Shown: in pieces, positions 22,251-34,591 of the stretch
How the letters are laid out: the number at the start of each line of letters is the position of its first letter
Numbering within the stretch: position 1 is the stretch's first letter
NCBI GenBank assembly: GCA_019155205.2
Contig: JAHNZQ020003150.1
Coordinates: 3,202,353-3,261,349, forward strand
Direction of reading: 5' to 3'
Length of the DNA stretch: 58,997 nucleotides
Source of the DNA: Gracilaria vermiculophylla
Lineage: Eukaryota > Rhodophyta > Florideophyceae > Gracilariales > Gracilariaceae
Program-made: the position numbers and the translations under genes
The notes under the pieces: generated by a model
The model's database searches: none
What the model was told of the DNA's origin: nothing
What the model saw: the letters and a program-made list of their open reading frames with translations, nothing else

Positions 22251-22471
22251 AAACCCATGAAAAGAACGAATCGTTTACAAAAAATGAATAAAATGGTAAT
22301 GAAAAACGCTTCAAAGTTCTTTCGGTTTATAAAACTGAACAACGTTTCCTTTTGAAAGCTGCAAATAAACAAATAATGGTTCCACAGTATGCAATGAGCA
22401 CTGAAAAAAAAGTCAGCTGCAAAAAGAATGCATTTGAAAATGAGTAAAACTTTGATTAGGATGAACAACAG

Positions 22472-22571
22472 NNNNNNNNNNNNNNNNNNNNNNNNNNNNN
22501 NNNNNNNNNNNNNNNNNNNNNNNNNNNNNNNNNNNNNNNNNNNNNNNNNNNNNNNNNNNNNNNNNNNNNNN
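22472..22571. other. Assembly gap (100 N)
   Basis: Exactly 100 unknown bases, typical of a scaffold join. Sequence continuity across it is not proven. Confidence 0.99.
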
Positions 22572-22705
22572 AGGGCAAACAACACATCGAATCAAACTGC
22601 AATGTCACGAGGAATGCATCTAGGCTACGTAAAACCACATAATATCAAGTCTATTACTCATGATTCATATAATAAAAGCATAAAATAATGTAAATCCTGA
22701 CACCG

Positions 22706-23259
22706 ATGGACGCGGAAATCAGGGGCAGTATGCAGAAGCAGTCTCATTCTGGCAAGCGTTTCAGGACACTCTTACGGATTCCAACAGTAACAAAATTGCC
22801 AAGTGGGCACGTGGAATCATGTTGCAGTCGCAGTTATACGGACGGGCAAGATATTTGTGCCAGGCGATATCCGACAGGGTATTTCGTTCTGAGGAAGGAG
22901 TAGAAGTAATAGTGGACGCACTTTACAAGCGAGATGCACAAGGTGTGGTGTCAGATATATTCCAAGACTTTATGACGTTGATTGACACCAAAGGCAACCA
23001 TCTGGAAAGCTTCAAGAACTCTGAATCGAGATTTTAGGCTGAGGTATCAAGATTGAATTCCCATGGATCCGCAGCCAAACTTTCCGATTCACTCGTAACG
23101 TTCGCTCTACTGGCAAATTCGGATATTGACAACAACCATAGGGTTTCCGTTTTGGCACATGTTGCACTGAAAAGCTCGAATTTCACGCATTCGTCCTTAA
23201 CCAAAGACTATTTAAAAGCTTTGTCGTACGGAGCTATCGCCTTTGTGATTTGTCAGTGA
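22706..23259 (+). pseudogene. copia-2 gag-like region
   Basis: Helical sequence includes QLYGRARYLCQAISD and a DFMTLIDTKGNHLESF stretch, with a stop at 23037 and continuation to 23259. Position upstream of the protease supports gag. No zinc knuckle was seen. Confidence 0.5.
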
Positions 23260-23496
23260 TATAAAATGAAAGAGGGAAATATAGACCATTTTTCGAGGCC
23301 TTTGTCAAGCAATGCAGCACATTATCACCCGCACTGAGGATCGTCCTCAGAAGAATCGAATGGGCAAAAGGGCAGAGAATGGTTGCAGAGGACACCGGAG
23401 CAGATTGCAAATCTCAAGGCGAGAACAATATATCGCAAATGCCATAAGTTCCGACGCTGAAGGGGCGGTCACAACGTAGACGGATCGCTGAACCCT

Positions 23497-24802
23497 GTGG
23501 CGAAGTCGACGGACGCGTCGGTATACCCAGACCGATCGGACGGAAACATAGTAAGATTCAACATTGCGAGGCTGAGAACACCCGACCAAACAGCGGCTTC
23601 GATGCAGGGTAAAGTCGGTCCGCTGCTAGACGACGGAATACCGTACAGCGAAATAGGTTTAGCAGAACTAAAGCTCATCTCGAGATTAGTCAACCCCGAG
23701 TGAAACGGGCACTTAGAGCCCCTACCAAACTCTATCGCATACAGACCCTTTTGGCAGTACGGAAGCGGGCAGCATAGCAGCGTAGCCAAGAAAATACTAG
23801 GATCTGTAATGCTCAATGCCAAAACAGACGACGAGTCGATCGTGGAGATACGGCACCTAGTCATTGAAGGGTTCTCCTAGTGGGTTGTGCGGCGCAATGT
23901 AACGAGACATTGCGACATCATGCATGCCAACCAGAACAAACGGGTTCTCCCTCTCGATGACAGCGATACGTCGACAACGACTATCGTGTTGGTTGACAGA
24001 GACATGCACACGTACATACCGCACTCGGGGTTTACCTTTCAGGCACTAAGACTTACGGAGCACAATGAGACCACTCTCTTTTTCACCTCCGCACAAATTG
24101 AAGAGTATATGAGCAGAAAGCCGTGGGCGGAACTCAGAACAATAGTAGACAAGGTCCAAAAGCACGTATGAAAACATTCAACTTATTCAGACATCAACAC
24201 TTTGCTCCAAAGGAACATGTTGTGGAGCCCGCAAGTAGACCAGTACCTACAGTTGACTCTGGAAAAGTGCACAATCTGCAGCACAACCGCAAAGCCCAAG
24301 ACCACTTCGAAAATTTCCCTCAGCGCAATGACACGGGGTTTCAACGACTTGGTATGCGTCGACCATATGTTACCCAACCAGTACTGTGTACTGCATACCA
24401 TGGATACCGCCTCTCGCTATTTAGTGGGTAATACACCCGACAATACCGCGATGAAAAACGCTATACCAGTCTACGATGCACATTGGATCACGCTGTTTTA
24501 GACCTTAAAGACGGTGGCATACGACCAAGCGTTCGAGAACAGCATATTCCTGAGGCATCTTGCAGAGTAGGACATTGAAACCCGACCGCTGCCTCCTCGT
24601 GTACATAACAGGAAAGTTTTGGAATCCAAACCTAGAATCATACGTGATGTATTCCTCCGTCTTCAGGAAGCCAGCAGCAACCAGGAGACGTTTCGGACAG
24701 ATGCACTACTGGTCCAGCAAGCCATACGAATATCGAACAATCTATACAGAAACGAAGTTTTATCAGCCCAAGAGTTGGCAAAAGGTTAAGTCAGACCGTT
24801 AG
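23497..24802 (+). pseudogene. copia-2 protease and integrase region
   Basis: DDGIPYSEIG (near 23629) is the aspartic protease active-site block. Downstream, an integrase zinc-binding pattern (H near 24179, CTIC near 24268) leads to the core with VCVDHM near 24355 and MDTASRYLVG near 24405. Stops and frame changes break the region repeatedly. Confidence 0.65.
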
Positions 24803-25509
24803 AAGCTGGGGCTATGCCAAAGTTCCTGCCACACGACCTTGTGGACGCCTATTAGACCCTTCTAGCCAAGCGTAATCTAACGCTCATACAACGTTCGAAG
24901 ACCACCCAAGAGGACGCTATCGCAGTAGGAGACATTGTACAAGTGTTCGTGAAGAGTGACCATGAGAAGAGAGGAAAATGGTCCGACAACCGAACGATTT
25001 TGGCTTACGATTTCAAGAACCGCACCATCACAGTCCCCGGGTCCAAGGAGAAAACTACATCCACCGCCATTGAAGATGTAAGGCCAGCCATACGAGATGA
25101 CAAGCTAGAAGCTACTGCGCAAGATGCTATAGACGAGCTGGATAGACATCTAGACGAGACTGTAGACCGTCTGGAAAAGAACATTTCATAGCATAAAGTA
25201 GAGCTTAACATCGAATCACAGCATCGTGAAAGCGAATAAGTCGAATTGGACAGCATGGGCCCCAATTTCCGAAGCATTGGAGATGAGATCGAAGTATACT
25301 GACCAATTGACAAGCAGTTTTACGAGGGAACAATTCAGAACCATCCTGAAGGCTCAGGCAAGTATTTAATTCTGTACGATGACGGTGATAACGAAAATCT
25401 GGATCTGCGAGAGGATGTAAGGAACTACGTGACATATACAGACTCCAACTACCAGCAATCAACCTCCGTCTCGACCGCAAGGAACGACAAAAAACTCGTG
25501 GCACGGTAA

Positions 25510-27167
25510 TTGCAGTTATCACCCAGACAGGAATTACAGAAGGAAGAGATGAAACTCATCGATATTTATTGCAATGCGTTTGGGAATGAAGAGTTCATGT
25601 TGCAGCATGTTCATGAGGTGCCCCCATATGCCACCCAGAATACGTTTCAATGGGAAGAAAAATCGTTCAAGAAGACGGTGAGGTATGTAGCCGTTGCTGC
25701 CGTACTGAAGAATGCTAAAATCCTCCTTTGTTACGTGTTGTACAGGTTCAAAAGATGCGACGATAGCTCTCATATGCTAAAGGTCCGAATCGTTGTGCAC
25801 GGAAATAAAGACAGACACAAGGAGCTTCTAAGGATAGACTCACCCACCTGCCCTCCCGTCGGAATACGTATATTGCTTTCTTTAGCAACCGTATATCGTT
25901 GGATACTCGTCAGGATCGACTTCAAGTCTTCATTCCTGCAGACTCAAGCCGAGCGAGACGTTCATTTGGTTCCGCCGCGTGAATGCAAGATAAGACGCCG
26001 GCACTATTGGCTTCTGTTGTCAGTAGCATATGGACTAGCGAATGCTGGTGCGAAGTGGCAGGAGCTTAGGGACGATGTTCTTCGTGGTTTCGGCTTTCTA
26101 TAATTAATATATGTACCGCAACTGCTTTACAAGACGGCAGAAGGAAAACTTGTGGTGGCTGCGGTGAACGTCGTGGACGATATACTGTTTGGTTGAAAAC
26201 GGAAGGTTTTAACTGCAGTTCTTGAGAAGATAAGGCATGCACACAAGCTTGGAACTATTGTGCATGGGCCGGGGAAAATCCATTTTTACGGACTAATTGT
26301 CATACATAACGAAAAGTGACAGTCTCCATCCGCGGAGAGGAGATGATGCAGCGATATCAGCCTCCTACATGAACATGTATACAAAGGAAGCAACAAGACT
26401 CGCCCCTCGACAGCATTAAGCTTGCGTCGTTCAGGTCTCTCAACAGTTGCATAGGATGGTTGCGAAATGCAGCGACCCCGTTTTGCTCTTTTGCAGCGAG
26501 CTATCTCCAACAGAAAGGTCCGACCACTAGAGTGAAAGACATGGTTACGTAGGTCAACATGCTTAATAACCTGAAGAAAATGGCAATAGAGCTTAAGTTC
26601 ATCAGACCGACTATAAATGGAGACTATCGAGCAACGATCACCGTTTTCTATGATGCTTGCAGAAAGGAAGACTACGGACATCTAGGGTTTGTTGCAGGGC
26701 TGCTCTTTGGAAAACTCTAAAAAGTGTCTGTTGTATATGTGATTGTTTGGAGCTCACACAAGTCTCGCAGACCAGTAAAGTCGATTGGTACGGCAGAGAC
26801 CTTGGCTGCTGGAGAAGCAATTGACGAGGGCAAGGTTGTGGCAAACGTATTTTCAATCCTGCTTGGTGTAGGTGTTGGTTTGTGGATCGTTATGGACTCT
26901 AAGGACCTATACAGTACACTTTCAACGTGCAGAAACGCTGCTGATCGGTCTATTCGTGGGGATGTCTCAGTCATTAGATACGAGTTAGACACGCACAACG
27001 TTGAACGGATGATATAAACTCCAGGCCAGACCAACTACGCAGACCCAATAACCAACACGGACAGCCCCATTTCAGCTAGCTTAGGAATGATTTTATACGA
27101 CAGAATGATCTCCGTGGACTTTGGGCAGGCACTTTTCAGCTGCTCTGGAAAGTCCACAGGATAGTAA
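25510..27167 (+). pseudogene. copia-2 reverse transcriptase and RNase H
   Basis: The 25510-26103 frame holds the RT fingers and palm (VRIDFKSSFLQT, YWLLLSVAYGL). VVDDILFG at about 26170 is the catalytic YxDD-type box, preceded by a stop at 26101-26103. RNase H follows in 26724-27017 (SHKSRRPVKS, AETLAAGEAIDEG, DSKDLYSTLST), ending in a second frame with NYADPITNTDSP and a stop at about 27167. Multiple nonsense codons rule out activity. Confidence 0.75.
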
Positions 27168-28186
27168 GATCTCAAAACGGGATGAGTGTGAAATGTATGT
27201 CATTGAATGCCCACCTACATGTAGTTTGACACGCAATTGCCACGAGCTAGACACGCAATATAAGAAATGAAATCCAAGCGCCGCAACACAAGTAATGCAC
27301 TTGCAGCGCCGTGATTTAGTGCACCCATTTTTGAGTGGTAATGACCAAATCGCGTACCTCTCGGGACTTATAGATAGCGAGTAGATGGTTACGTGGCAGG
27401 GGAAGCAGACCAGCAGATACGGGTACTGAAGCGCGTTTGTTGGCTAGTATAGCAGGGAGTCTGGTCAAGCAGAAAACAGAGAAGAGGACCAGTAAAAGAT
27501 AATCAGGTTTCCATCTTGTGCTTTGCGTTGTTATACGCTCTACGTTTTAAACACGTACAGTACCAAAATCACAAGTTTTGTACTTCGATAACAACGTGAT
27601 ATGCTTTTGAAACAAGACAACGCAACAATATACTCTAATCCAATGTTGTACACCACTGTAAGAGCATGAAAGATAGGAAGAAAAGTATTCATACGCTGTC
27701 TACGCAAAACCTTGATCTGGTCGTATAAAATTGATCCCTTCTTTACAAAAAATATTCTCAAAGGAAAAAAATATTCTCAATACCGGAAAAATATTCGGCC
27801 AAAAAATGGAACCATACAGAAACTACATTGTATCAAATTGTGGTCTGAAGAAGAGAAAATAAATACTTGTAACATCTCGGTTCCTTTGTACAATTTTACT
27901 TTTTCTGCAAATTATATGAAAAAGCATAAAAGAAGACTATCCTGTTTCGTTACACAATTGTTACTTTATTAATAGATCTTTCCTGCACAAAGTAAGTATC
28001 TATGTACAGTGTAGGGGACAAAGAGAAACATAAATTTCAACACAAAAGGACACGGTAATGAAGAAAACATTAAGAGTTTTTTCGATTGAGAGTAACTCTT
28101 TAGCTATCCTCTTTACGCACATGTCATCTTCAATAGTTTTGAAACATGAGCTTAGGTGTTTCTAAGAGAAATAAAAATTCCAGAAT
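27168..28186. other. No supported gene
   Basis: The stretch presumably starts with copia-2 non-coding 3' sequence and becomes AT-rich. No LTR was recognised. Confidence 0.5.
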
Positions 28187-29340
28187 ATGACTTCTAAAGA
28201 AAGCCTTTATGCTGCAGCATTGCTGAACGACGTAGGTACATGGGATACACAACGCCTGTGGGGGACGTGCGGCACAATCGTTCATCGCACATTTTTTCCA
28301 TGCTCTACGTCCCCAAAGGCCGTACAGTGGAGGAGGGCTACGATGCCTGGACACCCTGAGTACCGTGCCCGGTTCAAGGGTAACCTTTAAGGTCCGAGTA
28401 GACTTTATGTAAGTAATCACAGAGAACATCCACAAAACGTTCCTAAAGACCCGCTTTGAACGTTACGACCACTAAAACATAAAAGGGTACTTGTTCCAGG
28501 CCAACAAGGGCATGGCATTTTTTCAAAAGGACAAGTACTCACAGGTTGTGTGGAAGTGTGAGCTGGTGAATGGAAAGAAGCCAAAAGATGAAGACGATTT
28601 GTTGACGATCGACAAGAAAATGCTGTACCTCATAAAAGTCTTTGAAACCATGCCCTGCGAAGCTGACATTAGATCCCTATTTGACATGGGCAGCCTTAAC
28701 GGCATCCTGGCCGGTGCTCTACTGGCGACGAACTGGGACAGTTGACAGCTAATCGCAACAACGACTTCATGCTCTACGTAAAGAGAGACGTGCTGCACGA
28801 CGACATGCAGCCAGTTCTTGACAATGCAGGCAAGCCACTCGACGAAAAGAAATGGCACATGATCACATGGGATGTCGACAACAATTTGTGAGGTTTCTGT
28901 GGTGGATCGGAAGTGCAAGATCCGTACCGTGCATGGTTTTCAAACTATCTGTACGATCGCACCTGTATAACGGCAAATAAGACACGGGTACTGGAAATCA
29001 TATTTGACAGAAGTGAAAACGAGCAGATTTGCAGCGATTACCACGGCATACTCCATGACCTTGTGAACGGGTTCTACAGCCAGAACGATTGTGAGAGTGA
29101 GGTAGACAGCTTGATGGAGCGAACCGGCGACGAAATCGAAGATATGCGACGGGAAGTGGCTGCTTTCGGCTGGCAAACTGGGTGGGGGGAGCGAAACAAT
29201 CCGCACTATACCGAACAGGTCAAGAATCGTGCACCCGTGCGCAAAAGCAAGGTTGACGGGCAGCCTTATGTACACCGAGACCAAAGAAAATACAATAGTC
29301 AACTGTGTGGTAGTTATGTTAAAATAGACATTCTGCCTGT
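28187..29340 (+). pseudogene. Broken gene of unknown function
   Basis: An apparently once-coding region reads across frames: an LYVPKGRTVEEGYDAW block near 28300, then 28491-28730 (KELV-type mixed sequence with SLFDMGSLNGILAG). A frameshift near 28730 leads to DELGQL then NDFMLYVKRDVL, a stop near 28890, and a long open part to about 29340 rich in acidic residues (DCESEVDSLMERTGDEIEDM). Base composition is more GC-rich than the surroundings. I recognise no family. It lies just outside the copia-1 LTR at 29563. Confidence 0.55.
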
Positions 29341-29527
29341 CACTATTTACTGCTTTGAAAAACATCGGAGCATCCGCGGTGCTTCTTCTGGTTTTGTTAC
29401 ACACAGAGCACATATACTTGTCAGTATTGATCGAATACCGAATCATAACGGGGTGCTCTAGTGAAGGTTTACTTTGCCTAGCATCGTGAATGGTCGCAAA
29501 GACCTCAGAAGTTCCCTCCCTGTCATC

Positions 29528-29530
<3 letters not shown>

Positions 29531-29560
<30 letters not shown>
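29531..29560. repeat. (GT)n microsatellite
   Basis: About 14 GT units end directly before the left LTR of copia-1. A shorter (GA)n(GT)n tract follows the right LTR at 34593-34617. Confidence 0.95.
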
Positions 29561-29562
29561 CG

Positions 29563-29763
29563 TGGAGAGGAACACATGAGGTGAAAACGAGACGAGGTGA
29601 GTTGAGGACTTCAGGCGCCAGGCAATGGGCACAGAAGTCCATGCTTCATAAATGCAAAGTAACACACGTGAGCATAAGGTTGTCTATGCTCACGTAAAAA
29701 AAAGTCTCGTAATCTATTAGAAATACAAACGTTAAAAAAACATTGTTCAAACATTCAAAGTCA
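29563..29763 (-). repeat. copia-1 3' LTR
   Basis: On the minus strand it starts TGACTTTGAATG and ends CCTCTCCA. It pairs with 34391-34591. Confidence 0.9.
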
Positions 29764-31545
29764 CTGAGATCCCCCTCCCACCGATAAGGGAGTAACAAGC
29801 AGAGAATCGCGATGTGTACGAATAGCATTGCCATTAAGAGACTTTGTAAATATGTCAGCTTGATTCTGCGCTGATGCAACGTGTGGAATTGAGACCAATC
29901 CACTTTTGACTGCATTCAAAACATGATGATGTCGGATTTCAATATGCTTGACTTTTCGCATTCCAAAACCAGGCTTTGTCCAAGATATAGCACCTATATT
30001 GTCCTGATACAATGACACCGGTTGATCAAAATCAATGCTAAGTTCCTCAAAGATGTTCTTCATCCAGCAAAACTGCTTGATGCGCTCAGAGGGGGCATAA
30101 AACTCAGCTTCGGTTGTAGAGAGAGCCCTAGACTTCTGCAGCTGGGAGCTTCACATGACGGATACATCACCAATACAGACGATGAACCCCCCTGGAGCGA
30201 CGTTTGTCCAGGTCACGTCCCCAGTCGGCATCCGACCATGCTGACAAAGCAGTACAGCATGGTCGAGGAATCATCAAGCCATAATACACCGTGTTGATCA
30301 GATATCGAATCGCATTCTTCATGCACTGCCAATGTTGAGGAAGTGGGTTGGATGCAAACTTACTCAACGTTGAAACGAGGGCCGATAAGTCAGGTCTCTT
30401 TCGTGTGCTCAAAAAACTCATTGATCCAAGTACTTCCTTGAAAGGTATATTACTCATGGACGTCAACTCAGACTCAGTGAGAACGGCGGTAGCTTCAAAG
30501 AGACAATGAGTGACTGGTAGGGGATAGTCTGATGGAAGGGCATCATTCACATGGCACAGGCGAACAATATTTTCAATCAAATGACGCTGGTGTAGGATGA
30601 TTGATTCAGGCTTTTCTACAATTGAGACTCCTAAATACAGGTCCGTATGGCCAAGATCGGAAATGTCGTACTGCGCAGCAAGTTGCTTCTTCACCCATTC
30701 AGTGAGCTGTGGGTGGCCGAATATGCTTAGATCGTCCATATACGCCAAGACAATGACCGCATTCTGATCAGGTCCGTTGACAAAAACACAATGTCCTGAA
30801 TGAAATGATTTGAAACCAGTGGTGCCGAGATAAGCAAAAATGTTCTCAAACCAAAGTCGTGGAGCTTCGCGTGTACCGTACAAAGACTTCACTAATTTAA
30901 CGACGCGTCCATCTGCGTCATTAATACCTGGGATGGTCGGAAGTTTGATCCAAACTGGAGTTTCTGCAGGCATAGTTGCATAGGGGAGGGCACCTTTCAC
31001 ATCGACATGCTGACGATCCCAACTCATAGCATTAGTAACAACCATCCTTCCCCGAAAAATCTCGAAGTTTAACACCGGAGCATAGAGTTTGCTTGTATCA
31101 GAAACATCTTGAAAGTTTTCTCTAGCAACAAGGCGGGCCTTGAAACGTGTGGGGCGTCCAAAATGGTCTCGTTTTAGACGGAAGACAATAACAGAAGAAA
31201 TTGGCTGTCCATGATCACTGGTAGCATCCTCATATGTACCGAGTGTGGGGATTGTTTCAAATTCACAGCGTATGGCGTCCATCCAAATACAGGCCTCAGG
31301 AGATGCGAAGGCTTGACGTAGTGTCGGTTCATCAGATGTGCTAATTGAGTCTGGAATTGCGCGTGCTTTGTTGACTGCTTCAGATTCGAAATCGTAGGCG
31401 TATCCACCCAAATCGGGGTCATAGTTGGACGGTTTCTCTGGGTAGTGAGTGAGACCGGTACTTATGTCACTTGCAGGTTGACTACCAGAATCGTCATAAT
31501 CGTCCTCTGAATGGGTAGAAATAGTGTCAGGAATAAGATTATGGC
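29761..31545 (-). pseudogene. copia-1 reverse transcriptase and RNase H
   Basis: This is the 3' half of pol. It is frameshifted from the integrase frame near 31545, then open to 30167. The RT carries HVDVKGALPYATM, KSLYGTREAPRLW and the catalytic AYMDDLSIFG. RNase H starts with SDADWGRDLDKRRS. A second frameshift near 30175 and a Trp-to-stop change (TGA) precede ALSTTEAEFYA. The domain ends with KHIEIRHHHV and ADIFTKSL, and its stop overlaps the LTR border. Activity is not possible from this copy. Confidence 0.85.
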
Positions 31546-33231
31546 GGGTTCATCATCGCTGGATTCGTATTGAGGGTTTGTTGCTGGGGTACAAGGGGGC
31601 GAGGAAGTGCCACTAATCAGTGAGAGAACTGGAAATTCATCTTTAAGGAATCGAACATGTTTGGTTCGGGTGGCGCCAGTGTTTGTCAACAGTTGGTACA
31701 CTCCACGACAAATGTGTCCTAGATTGATACCTTCGACCAGTCTAGGTTGCATCTTTTTATGCGTAGACGGAGTTTCTTCAACAAGGGTGCGACAGCCAAA
31801 AGGTCGAAGGTGTTTTATATCTTTGCGTAGGTGTGAAAACACTGCAGTTAATGGAACACGATTAGTGCTGCGATGGAAATTGATGTTCTTTCGAAATACA
31901 ATATGCTGCAGGGCATCTGCCCAAAAGGAGAGTGGCAACCTAGCGTGAGCTAGACAGGAACGAATAGGTCCCACAAGGATACCGATGTATCGTTCTGCCA
32001 GACTAATAGAAGAAGGGGAGTATGCAGAACTAGTAGTGATCTTCACACCAATACGTTTGAGGAGCTTCTGAGCTTTCAAGAACTCTGAGCCACCGTCGGA
32101 GTGCAGGGAACGAACTGGCATTTTCGAGTTTCGTTCAAACCAGTTTATATATTCCAGGATGATGTCAGAAGCCTCACTTTTGTGGACGATGGGGGCCGCA
32201 AATAAGTATCGAGAGTATTCATCTACGATCACGAAGAAGTAGACGTGACCCTTTTCTGAGTCTGTGCCGACAAACGTTATGACAGTGTGTAGATGACCGG
32301 GTGATGAAGCAGACATCAGGGAGCCATTATAGCTACGAAGATGTTTGCCTGGAACACAGGGAATGCAACCAGGAGATGTGTGCCGAGGAGTTGGAAGGAT
32401 GTGTTTTTGTAGCAAAGCCCGTACTTCAGAATGTGATGCAGTGTGATCCAATCGATTGTACCAAAGGGAGACGTTCTTTGAAGTACGGTCAACCGTTTCC
32501 ATATTTGCATTAGAATCTCCCATACTGCTTTTAGGCGGAGTATCCGCCATATTATCACAGTCAGTTTTTATAGCAGTTTCATCTTCAGCAGTTTCATTTT
32601 CACATGAGAGGATATCAAATATTCGAGCCATCATTGCGGTATCTTGGGAAGAGAGTTGAAGATTATCAGATCGCGATGCAGGTGTGGCAGAAGAGCAATC
32701 CATGGGAATGTAATGCAGGCCGTCGGATTGTTGAGAAGCACTGCCGATGTTTCGCAGGTTTTCATTCAGGTAAATGATGTGCGCCACGTCTGGGATGAAT
32801 AGTACTGCGAGTCGTTTTGCCGTAAATGCTGGAATGGATAAAAGGTTCATTGCAATATGTGGGGAGACGGGGGTGTTGCTCAGTGTAACAAATGTGTTTA
32901 TCCCATTGTGTGACCATTTCACAGGCATGACATCTCTCTCTGTATCAAGAACTTCCGAGTTATCTCCAATCGCAAGTGGTACGCTGCAGCGATAGCCTCG
33001 TGACGAGTGTTCCAAAGATGCCGTTAAGTGAGCGGTTGAACCAGAGTCAAACATCATAACACAGTCCACATAATTTGTAGTGGCTATGGTGTGGACTCTG
33101 GCAAGGGCGGGGCGATTGGCTATCGTGGTTGTCTTCTCTGCTTCACTCTCTAGACTTTTTTCAGAGTTCGACCTGTCATTTGAGTTCTTTGAGTAGTTTT
33201 GAGGAAGATTAAGTCGATTCTTTGGATTCAT
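31462..33231 (-). pseudogene. copia-1 protease and integrase, 589-codon open segment
   Basis: This long open frame carries the aspartic protease site MFDSGSTAHLT (residues about 60-70), the pre-integrase zinc-binding region (WYNRLDHTASHSEV then CIPC), and the integrase core with D in VDEYSRY, D in HSDGGSEF and E in SLAERYIG. The frame then drifts out of register near 31545, so RT is not read in the same frame. Upstream, a TAA at 33300 and further stops separate it from gag. Confidence 0.85.
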
Positions 33232-33299
33232 GGGATTTAAGTAGCACCAAATTTTGCAACTGAAAGTCCCTCTGGTAGTTCCGTATTCATAGCTGCAAG

Positions 33300-34268
33300 T
33301 TATTCAATGATCGTAGCCATTTTATCAATGTGTCGGCCTAAGTTCTGTTTAACATCAGAATATCTCATGAAGATTAGATCGCACATCTTGACGATGGGAG
33401 ATGCTGTTGACGTCGATGCAAAACGTTCATGAAGTCGTTTCAGCATTTTGCATGGGTTTCCAATGTCACCCTGCACGACTCGCAGAGCCTCATCAGAAAG
33501 AGCAGAGACGATCAGTCCACTAGCTTTCAATTTGTTGAACTCCCATTCGGCTTTCTTCTCTTTGTGGTACTGTCAGCCCTCCTGTCGAGGTAGTAAAGCA
33601 CAAGGTCCGTTAGGAGTTTTTAGTGACTCCAAAGGCGCGTATTCCTAAAGGTGGTCTCCGGTATCCGCTGTCGCGAGCCGGGGGAATTCTGAAAGGGATC
33701 CGCAAACACCAAGCGGAGAGGGAGGTTCACTGGGCGGACAATGCTCCTACAGGCGCTGCTATGATGCGACCTGGGGATCGGCGGCTTAGAAACCTGCGTG
33801 AATAGACAAGAGACTCCAACCGGAAAATGTAGAAGAAGACTCAAGGGCGCTTGTCTTTATTTCCCCAGAGGTGGAGTTCAACCGGCAGCTTAAATATCTA
33901 GCCGGGAGCCCGCCTCGGCAGGTCACACTACTGTGCTAATTACCTGCATAAAATATCGAAAATAATAATAAATTCTATCGTACCTGAAGGATACTGTAGC
34001 GCACGCGGGCAATATTATGCACCACGTGGGCCAGCTAATAAATTACGAACCGTCCTTAGGAATATTATGCCCTAAGGCCAAACCACCATATTTCCGTAGG
34101 AGCCACTGTACTACACTCTTCATCTAAACTGAAAGATCTTTAAGCCTGACTCAGAACCTCTCAAATACCCTTAGCATGACAGGAAGCGTCAATTTAAATT
34201 CTCTAAAGCTTGTAATCCTGTTTCTCATCAAATGGTTGGGTATCTATTTTCCCACCTTCTCTCTCCAT
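33300..34268 (-). pseudogene. copia-1 gag, split by a solo LTR and stops
   Basis: Gag starts at an ATG at 34268-34266, about 100 bases after the primer site. It reads MEREGGKIDTQPFDEK, then meets TAG, TAA and TGA codons, several at positions where copia gag usually has Trp. The frame continues across the solo LTR (33563-34116, removed with one copy of CTCTT) as KAEWEFNKLKASG and onward to the TAA at 33300. Confidence 0.8.
33563..34116 (+). repeat. Solo LTR, family S, copy 2 (554 bp) with perfect target duplication
   Basis: It starts TGTGGTACTGTCAG and ends GTACTACA, and is flanked on both sides by CTCTT (33558-33562 and 34117-34121). It aligns with 12963-13524. It sits inside copia-1 gag, so it is younger than copia-1. 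Confidence 0.95.
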
Positions 34269-34372
34269 ACTGTAGTGCAGTAGAAAAATGAAATCGGCAG
34301 ATTATAGAAAAGTTGAGGAAGAAAAGCAAAGAAAAAAAAATGATGGTACTCGATCTCGGCAGTCTGATGTGG

Positions 34373-34386
34373 GCTGGGCCCATAAC
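34373..34386 (-). other. copia-1 primer-binding site (half-tRNA initiator Met)
   Basis: Minus-strand GTTATGGGCCCAGC lies four bases inside the 5' LTR and matches the TRIM primer site at 14-27. It is complementary to the anticodon arm of initiator tRNA-Met. Confidence 0.85.
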
Positions 34387-34390
34387 TTCT

Positions 34391-34591
34391 TGGAGAGGAA
34401 CAAGTGAGGTAAAAACAAGAGGAGGTGAGTTGAGGACTTCAGGTGCCAGGCAATGGGCACAGAAGTCCTCGCTTTATAAATGCAAAGGAACACACGTAAG
34501 CATAAGGTTGTCTATGCTCACGTAAAATAAAGTCTCGTAATGTATTCCAAATACAAACGTTAGAAAAACATAGTTCAAACATTTAAAGTCA
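34391..34591 (-). repeat. copia-1 5' LTR
   Basis: Same ends and length as 29563-29763. Confidence 0.9.

Larger units (their letters stand above)
22700..27167 (+). mobile_element. Ty1/copia retrotransposon, decayed (copia-2, GalEa/PyRE-like)
   Basis: Domains occur in copia order over several broken frames: gag-like (22706-23259), protease with DDGIPYS near 23629, integrase (about 24180-24800), reverse transcriptase (25510-26280) and RNase H (26640-27167). Motifs such as KSSFLQTQAERDVHL and SHKSRRPVKS followed by DSKDLY recall the GalEa/PyRE copia group described from red algae and aquatic animals. That placement is from memory of the family and needs a tree. LTRs were not found. The 5' side reaches the assembly gap. 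Confidence 0.75.
29563..34591 (-). mobile_element. Ty1/copia retrotransposon (copia-1), complete but inactive
   Basis: Two 201-bp LTRs (29563-29763 and 34391-34591) bound a 5.03-kb minus-strand element and differ at about 18 of 201 positions. Four bases inside the 5' LTR lies GTTATGGGCCCAGC, matching the initiator tRNA-Met anticodon arm (half-tRNA primer). A G-rich polypurine tract (GGTGGGAGGGGGA) precedes the 3' LTR. Gag and pol follow in copia order (protease, integrase, RT, RNase H). A solo LTR (33563-34116) splits gag. Several frameshifts and stops disable it. No target duplication was found, and both flanks run into dinucleotide repeats. Confidence 0.9.

Noticed and set aside
22247..22688. 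ORFs spanning the 100-N gap
   Set aside because: They are open only because N codons are not stops.
29531..29560. CRISPR or structured tandem array
   Set aside because: It is a simple GT dinucleotide repeat.
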